Assembly (NCBI GenBank): GCA_030629485.1
Contig: DAOVOW010000058.1
Span: forward strand, 1-8,921
Origin: a bacterium
GTDB taxonomy: Bacteria; Zixibacteria; MSB-5A5; GN15; FEB-12
DNA length: 8,921 bases
Direction of reading: 5' to 3'
Shown here: one piece after another, positions 1 through 5,671 of the stretch
How positions within the stretch are numbered: the first letter of the stretch is position 1
Layout of the letters: every line of letters begins with the position of its first letter
Program-made: the position numbers and the translations under genes
Notes under the pieces: model-generated
Databases searched by the model: none
The model's input: the letters and a program-made list of their open reading frames with translations, nothing else
Told to the model about the DNA's origin: nothing

Positions 1-1213
1 CCAGAGCGAGACGTGATTGTACGATCCCACTGTCGGCGCGAGCTATATGTTGGCTACTGTCGGCAAAGACATGAGCGTTATGGAAAAGAATGCGGGAGGT
101 ATCGTACTGCCCGGCGTCGAACTGATCCCGAGCCGAGCGGTCGAAATGATCATACTCTTCGCCCCGATAAATCGGGAGTGAGTCCCGCCAGTTCATGGTC
201 GGGGTCTGAGCACCTAACTTGCCCTCAAACCAGGACCAGAATTCCTGCGGATTGATCGACAGGGAAACAGCCTGTCCGCAACCCCATTTCTTCCACGCTG
301 TTTTGGCCCAATCAAGAGTGACAAAGCGCCAGCCGAATCCGAGACCGATAGTCACATGTTCGCCGTCATACCCCAGCCGTCCGGCCAGACGGATATTGTC
401 ATACTTGTAATTAGCCAACTCACCCCCAAGGCGAAACCTCCCCTGTGGGTCATCAATGTAGTCCCGTTCGACGGCTTCCAACTCGGCGGCCAGAGTTGCT
501 TCCCACAGGCTGTCTGTGGTGTAGTAGCGTCCGGCTACACCCAGCAGTACCGAAATATCCAGAGCGGTATCACTGCCCAGCCGAGAGACTTCCGCCCCCA
601 GGATATCGCGCGCAACCGCGCCCACTACGATATCGATATCGCGCCAACGGGTGGGATAAGCAAGGCCCAGGTCCATTTCGACGGTGAAGTCATCCTGACG
701 ATAAAGTTTCCACCACGATGGTTTAAGAGAAGCACCGACCGCCACTCGCTCGGACATCAGGCGGGCAACACCCAGGGTTGGCTGAAACGTCCGATTGCGA
801 CTGGTCGACTGAGAACCGGGCCAGCTTCGTCGGTCGGCGCGTATCCCCTCGAGTCCGATACCATACATCAACGCCCGTCGAGCATATTCGTTGACCGCGT
901 ATATCGACAGACCCTGCACCCGAGCCGACAGGTATCGGTAATCCAGAGCTAAATGCCGTGGTGTCATGTATGTAAGCAGGGCCGGATTGCTGGCAGCAGT
1001 CGAAAGATTGCCAGTTGAGGCCACCGATGTACCGCCCATACCCAGCGCCCGTGCCCCTAAGGCAGGCAGGTTCAGACTGTCCCCAGCTTCTTGGGCCATG
1101 AGGTGAGATGAGCCAAGTAGCATGGCAGTGGCAATCGCACAGATTAGGACTTTCCAGCCGTAGGCACCGAGGCGCGAAGATCCACTTCCTGATGTTTTAT
1201 GAAACCAAGCCAC
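1..1213 (-). CDS. PorV/UPF0164-like outer-membrane beta-barrel protein with a TPR-like tail (3' end outside window)
   Basis: Reading the minus strand from a GTG at 1213 gives 404 codons without a stop, running off the left edge. Residues 22-34 form a hydrophobic segment preceded by Arg and Lys and followed by HLMA-QEAG, which looks like a Sec signal peptide cut after residue 40. The mature part opens with LGARALGMGGTSVAS and then ASNPALL, the N-terminal signature of PorV/PorQ and UPF0164 (FadL-related) barrels. Alternating short amphipathic strands rich in Gly, Tyr and Trp follow to about residue 330. Residues 357-385 (FDRSARDQFDAGQYDTSR and on) resemble one TPR repeat, suggesting a periplasmic tail. 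Known PorV proteins are outer-membrane proteins linked to type IX secretion; UPF0164 members have no fixed role, so the function here is open. The start is uncertain: no ATG lies just before the signal peptide (a TGG stands where MKVL would be expected), the frame stays open up to a TAG at 1336-1334, and an ATG at 1288 is an alternative. A weak AAGGA lies ten bases before the GTG. Confidence 0.78.
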   Translation of the reverse strand, partial: MAWFHKTSGSGSSRLGAYGWKVLICAIATAMLLGSSHLMAQEAGDSLNLPALGARALGMGGTSVASTGNLSTAASNPALLTYMTPRHLALDYRYLSARVQGLSIYAVNEYARRALMYGIGLEGIRADRRSWPGSQSTSRNRTFQPTLGVARLMSERVAVGASLKPSWWKLYRQDDFTVEMDLGLAYPTRWRDIDIVVGAVARDILGAEVSRLGSDTALDISVLLGVAGRYYTTDSLWEATLAAELEAVERDYIDDPQGRFRLGGELANYKYDNIRLAGRLGYDGEHVTIGLGFGWRFVTLDWAKTAWKKWGCGQAVSLSINPQEFWSWFEGKLGAQTPTMNWRDSLPIYRGEEYDHFDRSARDQFDAGQYDTSRILFHNAHVFADSSQHIARADSGIVQSRLAL

Positions 1214-1486
1214 CGTTGGACAATCCTTCTTACCGATCAGTAGTAATCCGCACGACTCTGGGTTGCGTGTCACCTCTGTTCCGACCATTGCCAAGAGACA
1301 CTCGCGCCAGCCCGCCGGAAGCTCACGATGCAGCTAATATAGCCGCTTTTTGGCAAAACGCAACCATTCCGCAGGTGTCTTTGAGGATATTTTGTCATAG
1401 AGAGTTCCGGAAAACCAGGCAGGTTGGGCGCTGTCGTGAGATTAGCCGGGTCTGATCGTCATCACCGAGAGTTAGTGCACCGACCA
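1214..1486. other. Intergenic region between folD and the beta-barrel gene
   Basis: This 273-base gap follows the folD stop. I see no convincing terminator for the folD unit: the only short inverted repeat there (AACC-TGCCT-GGTT on the minus strand near 1400) has a four-base stem. The right-hand part holds nothing I recognise. The left-hand part holds the candidate promoter and then about 120 bases that remain open in the frame of the barrel gene. The same stretch is also open on the plus strand (1108-1455), so openness alone is not proof of coding. Confidence 0.5.
1336..1363 (-). promoter_or_regulatory. Candidate sigma-70 promoter for the beta-barrel gene
   Basis: On the minus strand TTGCGT (1363-1358) and TATATT (1341-1336) are separated by 16 bases. 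The -10 matches the consensus at five of six positions and the -35 only at three. Transcription would start near 1329, giving a leader of about 115 bases to the GTG at 1213. Two inverted repeats lie inside it: TTTTG-G-CAAAA in the spacer (1348-1358) and 7-base arms with one G-T wobble centred on the -10 (1330-1346), which could be an operator. Predicted by eye only. Confidence 0.4.
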
Positions 1487-2368
1487 CTAGGATGTGATCA
1501 ACTCAGCGGCGGTAACGGTGTTGACCATCAACATGGCGATGGTCATCCGCCCGACACCACCCGGTACCGGGGTGATCCAGGACGCCTTTTCGGCACAGCC
1601 GGCGAAGTCAACATCTCCCACCAGCCGGTACCCTTTGTCGGTCTCGGGAGCTTCCACCCTGTTGACACCAACGTCGATCACCACCGCCCCCGGCTTGATC
1701 ATATCGGGCGTAATAGTTCCCGGTCGTCCCACCGCGGCAATAAGAATGTCCGCCCGCCGGGTAATATCGGGCAGATCGACCGATCGTGAATGCGCTACGG
1801 TCACAGTGGCATTGGCCATCGGTCCTTTCTGCATGAGCATCGCGGCCACCGGCTTCCCCACTATGTTGGAACGTCCCACCACCACCACTTCTTTTCCGGC
1901 CGGATCGATCTCATAATGCTCCATCAACTTTATGATTCCGAACGGAGTGCAGGGCAGCAGTCGGGGGCGTCCGACCAACATCAGGCCGACGTTGTGCGGA
2001 TGAAATCCATCGACATCCTTGTCCGGGTTGATAGCCAGAGTAATGGCAAGTTCGTCTATCTGCTTCGGCAACGGTGATTGTACCAGAATGCCGTGAATCT
2101 TGGGGTTGTTGTTCAACTCGGCCACGATCTTCAACAGTTCCTGCTGAGTTGTCTCACTCGGTCTTGTGATCACCTGAGAATAAAAACGGAGTTTCTCGCA
2201 GGCTTTCGCTTTGGAGTTGACATAGGTTGCCGAAGCCGGATCATCACCAACCAACACGGCAGCCAATCCGGGTTGGATACCGCGCTCGGCCAAAGCGGCG
2301 ATGCGCTGCTTCAGCGCCTTATGCACCGTCCTGGCAACTTCCTTACCATCAATAAGCTGAGCCGTCAT
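1487..2368 (-). CDS. folD: Bifunctional methylenetetrahydrofolate dehydrogenase / methenyltetrahydrofolate cyclohydrolase
   Basis: FolD interconverts 5,10-methylene-THF, methenyl-THF and 10-formyl-THF with NADP(+) in the cytoplasm, feeding purine and formyl-Met-tRNA synthesis. The 293 residues match the usual family length. Visible motifs are the Tyr49-x3-Lys53 active-site pair in ATYVNSKAKAC, the VQSPLP loop with Gln97, Asp120 in KDVDGFHP, PCTP at 139-142, the cofactor-binding VVGRSNIVGKP around 163-173, and TPVPGGVGRMT at 266-276. In this last motif Arg274 stands where nearly all FolD proteins I know have Pro (GGVGPMT). The ATG at 2368 begins the canonical MTAQLIDGKEVA, but no Shine-Dalgarno precedes it. 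Instead a TAAACTA/TAGTTTA inverted repeat spans the ymdB stop and the 15-base gap, so translation probably depends on coupling to ymdB. Co-transcription with ymdB is likely. Confidence 0.96.
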   Translation of the reverse strand: MTAQLIDGKEVARTVHKALKQRIAALAERGIQPGLAAVLVGDDPASATYVNSKAKACEKLRFYSQVITRPSETTQQELLKIVAELNNNPKIHGILVQSPLPKQIDELAITLAINPDKDVDGFHPHNVGLMLVGRPRLLPCTPFGIIKLMEHYEIDPAGKEVVVVGRSNIVGKPVAAMLMQKGPMANATVTVAHSRSVDLPDITRRADILIAAVGRPGTITPDMIKPGAVVIDVGVNRVEAPETDKGYRLVGDVDFAGCAEKASWITPVPGGVGRMTIAMLMVNTVTAAELITS

Positions 2369-2369
2369 A

Positions 2370-2386
2370 GATAAACTAATAGTTTA
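2370..2386 (-). repeat. Short AT-rich inverted repeat over the ymdB stop, upstream of folD
   Basis: On the minus strand the ymdB stop TAA begins TAAACTA-T-TAGTTTA, two 7-base arms around one base, ending a few bases before the folD ATG. It occupies the place where a ribosome binding site would normally be. It is too tight to form a stable RNA hairpin, so it may be a protein site or chance. Confidence 0.3.
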
Positions 2387-3211
2387 CGGGTCCTGGAGGA
2401 GTTGGTCCGGTGTGAATTTCTCCAAATCGAAGTCGACCCGGAGCCGTTCAAACTCCTCAGCGCGACCGGTCTCAGGGTTGATGCGGACCAATACGCCCGA
2501 TAGCTTCACATCGTCGGACGCCGTAGTGAATCGTTTCGGCATCCCGGTCAGAAAGCGTCCCAAAGCCGGACCTTTTTCCATGCCGATAACCGAATCGTGC
2601 GGGCCGGTCATGCCGGCGTCGGTAATGTAGGCAGTGCCACGCAGAGTTATGTGGTTATCGACCGTCTGGACGTGAGTATGTGAGCCGATCACAGCGGAGA
2701 CTTTGCCGTTGAGATAGAACCCCATGGCCTGTTTCTCGGAGGTGGCTTCGGCATGAAAATCGACCAGAATCACATTGGTCTGTTTGGCCACGAAGTCCAC
2801 TTCGCGGCGACCGACCTGAAAGGGGCAGTCGATCTCCTTCATATAGGTTCGTCCCTGAAGGTTGATGACGCCCACTTTTACGTCGTTGACGGTATCGATA
2901 TGGGAGCCGCGACCGGGACAGCCATACGGGTAGTTGGCTGGACGCAGAAGTTTCGGCTGTCGTTCAAAGTATTCGAGGATGGCAACCCTATCCCAGATAT
3001 GATTGCCTGAGGTCTGGAGGTCAATACCGTAAGTGAAAGCCTTGATCGACATCTCAGGAGTAATCCCAAAACCACCGGCGGCATTCTCGACATTAGCCAC
3101 CACGTAATCGACCTTGTATTTCTCCCTGAGCGGTTTGATCATGTGTGCACAGGCCTGTCGTCCGGCCTTCCCACAGACGTCGGCCACATAGAGGATGGTA
3201 AAAAGAGACAT
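2384..3211 (-). CDS. ymdB: YmdB-family metallophosphoesterase (TIGR00282-type)
   Basis: The 275-residue protein belongs to the YmdB/DR1281 family of binuclear-metal phosphodiesterases. The Bacillus homologue hydrolyses 2',3'-cyclic nucleotides, binds RNase Y and affects biofilm and motility gene expression. Expected metal ligands are all visible: Asp11 in LYVADVCGKAGR, Glu42 in ANVENAAGG, Asn70-His71 in TSGNHIWD, His153 in DFHAEATSEK, and His178 and His180 in GSHTHVQT. The C-terminal ITDAGMTGPHDSVIGM segment is also typical. The N-terminal GDIVG of many homologues reads ADVCG here, keeping the Asp ligand. There is no signal peptide, so it is cytoplasmic. The ATG at 3211 fits the family N-terminus; the ribosome site is weak (AGAAAG). 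It lies directly after rny, which supports a shared role in RNA metabolism, although a hairpin separates the two. It ends 15 bases before folD. Confidence 0.93.
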   Translation of the reverse strand: MSLFTILYVADVCGKAGRQACAHMIKPLREKYKVDYVVANVENAAGGFGITPEMSIKAFTYGIDLQTSGNHIWDRVAILEYFERQPKLLRPANYPYGCPGRGSHIDTVNDVKVGVINLQGRTYMKEIDCPFQVGRREVDFVAKQTNVILVDFHAEATSEKQAMGFYLNGKVSAVIGSHTHVQTVDNHITLRGTAYITDAGMTGPHDSVIGMEKGPALGRFLTGMPKRFTTASDDVKLSGVLVRINPETGRAEEFERLRVDFDLEKFTPDQLLQDP

Positions 3212-3291
3212 TCAACAAGCTTTCTAAGGTGGAATAAATCCCTTCCCAAACCGCTCGCTTCCACCATTTGCTGAGCGGCGGCAACAACTAA

Positions 3292-3317
3292 GGGTGGAGT
3301 TTAATAAAACTCCACCC
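3292..3317 (-). terminator. Perfect 11-bp hairpin after rny, possible weak terminator or 3' stabiliser
   Basis: Two perfect 11-base arms, GGGTGGAGTTT and AAACTCCACCC, flank a four-base loop 31 bases after the rny stop. On the minus strand the stem is followed by TTAGTTGTTG, which is T-rich but not a clean T-run, so termination may be partial. The plus-strand side has no T-run at all. It may act as an attenuator between rny and ymdB or protect the 3' end of the upstream message. Confidence 0.6.
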
Positions 3318-3348
3318 TGCTGGCAACTCTACGGCTGCAAAAAACCAG

Positions 3349-4914
3349 TTATTTCGCGTATTCAGTGGAGCGCCTTTCTCTGATAACAGTAACCTTGATC
3401 TGGCCCGGATACTGCATTTCGCTTTCGATTTTGGTCGCAATATCACCGGCCAGTATGCTGCTGGCCAAATCATCCAGTGTCTCATGCTCCACGATCACCC
3501 GCACTTCGCGCCCGGCCTGAATAGCGTACGCCTTGGACACACCCATAAAACTGTCGGCCAGTTCCTCCAATTGGCGAAGTCGCTTAATGTAAGCTTCAAG
3601 AGGCTCGCGACGAGCGCCCGGTCGCGCCCCGGAGATGGCATCGGCAGCCTGCACCAGGATCGGATAAGGACTCAGAGGAGGTACATCGCCATGGTGCGCC
3701 TCGACGGCGTTGACGACGATATCATTCTCGTTATACCGTCGCAAAAAATCCGCGCCGATTTGGGTGTGGGTACCTTCGGTTTCGCGGTCAATCGCTTTGC
3801 CGATATCATGTAGTAAGCCGCAACGTTTGGCAAGAACGGCATCTAACTCCAGTTCCGCCGCCATCAATCCACAAAGCATGGCTACTTCTTTGACGTGGAC
3901 CAGAACGTTTTGCCCATATGAAGTTCGGAATCTGAGCTTTCCCATCTGATGCATAATGTCCGGGTTAAGTCCATGCACGCCCAACTCAAAGCAGGCCTGC
4001 TCGCCGGCTTCACGAATGATTACCTCCATCTCCTTTTCCGATTTCTGCACTACTTCTTCGATACGAGTAGGGTGGATGCGACCATCGCTGATAAGTTTTT
4101 CCAGCGACATGCGACCGATTTCGCGGCGAACCGGATCGTGCCCCGACAGGATAACGGCTTCGGGAGTATCATCGACGATCACATCAATGCCGGTAGCAGT
4201 TTCGAAAGATCGAATATTACGACCCTCGCGTCCGATGATCCGTCCTTTCATCTCGTCATTGGGCAGACTGACCACCGATACGGTTGATTCAACGGTGTGG
4301 TCGGCGGCACAGCGATAAATAGCCGACAGAATAATCTCCTTGGCTTCTTTGTCGGCCTCACGTTCGGCTTGATCCTTGATCTCTTTGATATGAGCGGCGG
4401 CGGCGACCTTGGCAGCATTAAACATATTGTCCATGAGCAGCTTCTTGGCCTCTTCCGGTGTCATCTGAGCGATCGTCTGAAGTTTCTCATTCTGAGTGCT
4501 TATGATACTCTCCAGTTCAGCCTCGCGCAGACTGATGCCCTTCTCACGGGTATGGATCCCCTTTTCCCGACTCAGCAGGTCCCGATCGCGTTGGTCGAGG
4601 ACAGAGACCTTTTTGGAGAGTCCAGCCTGGCCCTCCTGGAGTTCTTTATCGGCCGCCTCCAACTCCCGGCGTCTGACTTCAGCTTCCCGTTCGAACTCCC
4701 CTTTGCGTTTGAGCCACTCTTCTTTGGCTTCGAGGGCAGCCTCGCGACGCTTTATCTTAGCTTCGCTTTCCGACTCGATGATTATTCGTTCGGCTTCAGC
4801 TTTGGAGTCCCTCAGATCTCGTTCGACCGAGCGTCGAGCCATGGAGCGAGCCACAAAGTATGAAACCGCCGCGACAATAACCGCGATGGCAACGAAGATC
4901 ACAACATCGTACAT
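3349..4914 (-). CDS. rny: Ribonuclease Y, membrane-anchored endoribonuclease
   Basis: RNase Y makes the first cuts in mRNA decay and processing, tethered to the inner face of the cytoplasmic membrane. The 521-residue product is the usual family length. Residues 2-23 form one membrane segment ([20 protein letters not shown]). Residues about 30-190 are a long charged coiled coil. A KH RNA-binding domain near residues 215-280 contains [15 protein letters not shown]. The HD domain carries the catalytic His369-Asp370 in [12 protein letters not shown], then EAHHGD. The C-terminal [12 protein letters not shown] segment is also typical. The open frame extends 12 codons further to an ATG at 4950, but the ATG at 4914 is preferred: GGGAGG lies five bases before it and the product then begins directly with the membrane anchor. 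It lies 118 bases after zapA and 137 bases before ymdB. No key residue is missing. Confidence 0.96.
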   Translation of the reverse strand: MYDVVIFVAIAVIVAAVSYFVARSMARRSVERDLRDSKAEAERIIIESESEAKIKRREAALEAKEEWLKRKGEFEREAEVRRRELEAADKELQEGQAGLSKKVSVLDQRDRDLLSREKGIHTREKGISLREAELESIISTQNEKLQTIAQMTPEEAKKLLMDNMFNAAKVAAAAHIKEIKDQAEREADKEAKEIILSAIYRCAADHTVESTVSVVSLPNDEMKGRIIGREGRNIRSFETATGIDVIVDDTPEAVILSGHDPVRREIGRMSLEKLISDGRIHPTRIEEVVQKSEKEMEVIIREAGEQACFELGVHGLNPDIMHQMGKLRFRTSYGQNVLVHVKEVAMLCGLMAAELELDAVLAKRCGLLHDIGKAIDRETEGTHTQIGADFLRRYNENDIVVNAVEAHHGDVPPLSPYPILVQAADAISGARPGARREPLEAYIKRLRQLEELADSFMGVSKAYAIQAGREVRVIVEHETLDDLASSILAGDIATKIESEMQYPGQIKVTVIRERRSTEYAK

Positions 4915-4919
4915 TACAT

Positions 4920-4925
4920 CCTCCC
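4920..4925 (-). promoter_or_regulatory. Strong Shine-Dalgarno deciding the rny start
   Basis: GGGAGG on the minus strand, five bases before the ATG at 4914. It favours that start over the upstream in-frame ATG at 4950. An out-of-frame ATG-TAA pair at 4919-4914 lies between the site and the start and overlaps it. Confidence 0.7.
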
Positions 4926-4988
4926 GCCCGACCGGAGCAGCCGGACGCATTATCTATTTATAAACAGTTGGGATTAGTAAGTACGTGA

Positions 4989-5037
4989 CGGACGCAGCGA
5001 ACCGTCCGGGTCAGACCTGACAAACAGGGCCGTCAGG
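4989..5037 (-). other. Two tandem short hairpins between zapA and rny
   Basis: On the minus strand CCTGAC/GTCAGG (5037-5032 with 5021-5016) and CGGACG/CGTCCG (5008-5003 with 4994-4989) make two 6-bp stems with loops of 10 and 8 bases. The first overlaps the zapA stop codon. Neither is followed by a T-run, so a classical terminator is unlikely; a processing site or 3'-end structure is possible. The gap is too short for a 6S RNA gene, which lies beside zapA in many proteobacteria. Confidence 0.35.
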
Positions 5038-5347
5038 AAAGTTCGTGTTCGAGACGGGTCAGAATACCGCCTGCTTGAGAGTTGAAGTGATCCTCGGCGC
5101 CGGCCAGCCGTTCGTTGGCTTCCATTAGTTCCGACGCCAGCGACATGGCAGCCAGAATTGCGATGCGGTCACGACTGCGAATACGTTTGTCGCCGGCCGC
5201 TTCCTTCATTCTGGTATCCACATAATCCGCCACCCTGGAAATGTAAGATGGATCAGTTACCCCGGTGATAGGGTAATCCTCCCCGAATATATTCACTACC
5301 ACTTTGTTCTCAGCACGCGTATCAGACATCGTCAACCCGATATTCAC
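5033..5347 (-). CDS. zapA: Cell division protein ZapA
   Basis: ZapA binds and cross-links FtsZ protofilaments, stabilising the division ring in the cytoplasm. The product, 104 residues from the GTG at 5347 or 98 from the ATG at 5329, has the usual family length and layout. The N-terminal beta-rich head contains VVVNIFGEDYPITGV, followed by DPSYISRVADYVDTRMKE, the DRIAILAAMSLASELME helix, and a C-terminal coiled helix that mediates tetramer formation. The choice of start is uncertain: neither site has a good ribosome binding site, and family alignments favour the ATG (MSDTRAENK). It follows the ZapB-like gene by 75 bases containing a good promoter, and precedes rny by 118 bases. The adjacency to a coiled-coil partner gene fits a ZapA-ZapB pair. 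Confidence 0.92.
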   Translation of the reverse strand: MNIGLTMSDTRAENKVVVNIFGEDYPITGVTDPSYISRVADYVDTRMKEAAGDKRIRSRDRIAILAAMSLASELMEANERLAGAEDHFNSQAGGILTRLEHELS

Positions 5348-5385
5348 CTAATCCGGTCGTAATTACTATCCTACCTATTGATAAT

Positions 5386-5414
5386 AATTTACCCAAACAG
5401 ACAGGTGCCGTCAA
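5386..5414 (-). promoter_or_regulatory. Candidate sigma-70 promoter upstream of zapA
   Basis: TTGACG (5414-5409) and TAAATT (5391-5386) on the minus strand are exactly 17 bases apart. The -35 matches at five of six positions and the -10 at four. It starts just after the stop of the ZapB-like gene. Transcription would begin near 5379, about 30-50 bases before zapA. It would let zapA and rny be expressed apart from pheST. Confidence 0.55.
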
Positions 5415-5422
5415 GATAAAAC

Positions 5423-5671
5423 TTAACCAGCGAGTTTTTCCAGTTCGTCCAGCCGATTAAGAACTGATTGCAATTTGGTCCGCACCGCCTCGGACTGATC
5501 TGCCGCCTTCAGCGACTGGCTCTTCTGTTGCTGGTCCAGTCCGGACATCTCAGTTTTGAGTTGTCGATTCTCGGCTTTGAGCGATGCGTTTTCTGATTTC
5601 AGGTTCTTGACCACCACCAAGAGTTGGTCAACCTTTTGAGCGATCTGATCCAGTGTATCACTCACTGTCAC
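5423..5671 (-). CDS. ZapB-like small coiled-coil protein
   Basis: The 82-residue product is almost entirely helical and charged. Leucines at 17, 24, 31, 38 and 45 form a perfect heptad series, with Asn28 and Asn35 at the expected a positions, as in leucine zippers. Its length, single coiled coil and C-terminal KLQSVLNRLDELEKL resemble E. coli ZapB (81 residues), which is recruited to the division site by ZapA. The neighbouring zapA supports that reading, but coiled coils resemble each other by composition, so orthology is inferred. The GTG start at 5671 overlaps the pheT TGA (GTGA), with AGGG four bases before it, indicating translational coupling. A second in-frame GTG two codons on (5665) has a longer ten-base spacing. 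There is no signal peptide or membrane segment. Confidence 0.8.
   Translation of the reverse strand: MTVSDTLDQIAQKVDQLLVVVKNLKSENASLKAENRQLKTEMSGLDQQQKSQSLKAADQSEAVRTKLQSVLNRLDELEKLAG

Noticed and set aside
356..952. 198-codon open frame on the plus strand
   Set aside because: It lies antisense to the beta-barrel gene, whose product has a signal peptide and a recognisable PorV-like N-terminus; the plus-strand product has no recognisable domain and low-complexity composition.
1108..1455. 115-codon plus-strand open frame across the folD-barrel gap
   Set aside because: It overlaps the signal peptide of the barrel gene on the other strand, has no evident ribosome site and no recognisable domain. 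Kept only as a remark in the leader finding.
3093..3287. 64-codon minus-strand frame upstream of and overlapping ymdB
   Set aside because: It overlaps the ymdB start in another frame, begins within the rny-ymdB gap, and has no recognisable features.
4297..4863. 188-codon plus-strand frame with hydrophobic character
   Set aside because: It is the complement of the charged coiled coil of RNase Y; antisense of Lys/Glu-rich codons gives Phe/Leu-rich sequence that mimics membrane protein.
4915..4950. Upstream ATG at 4950 as the rny start
   Set aside because: It would add 12 residues before the membrane anchor and has no ribosome site, while GGGAGG correctly precedes the ATG at 4914.
4951..4990. 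TATAAA/GATAAT box as a promoter for rny
   Set aside because: No acceptable -35 hexamer lies 16-18 bases upstream of either box.
4915..5032. 6S RNA beside zapA
   Set aside because: The gap is 118 bases, too short for a roughly 180-base 6S RNA, and does not form the long rod with a central bubble; only two short hairpins are present.
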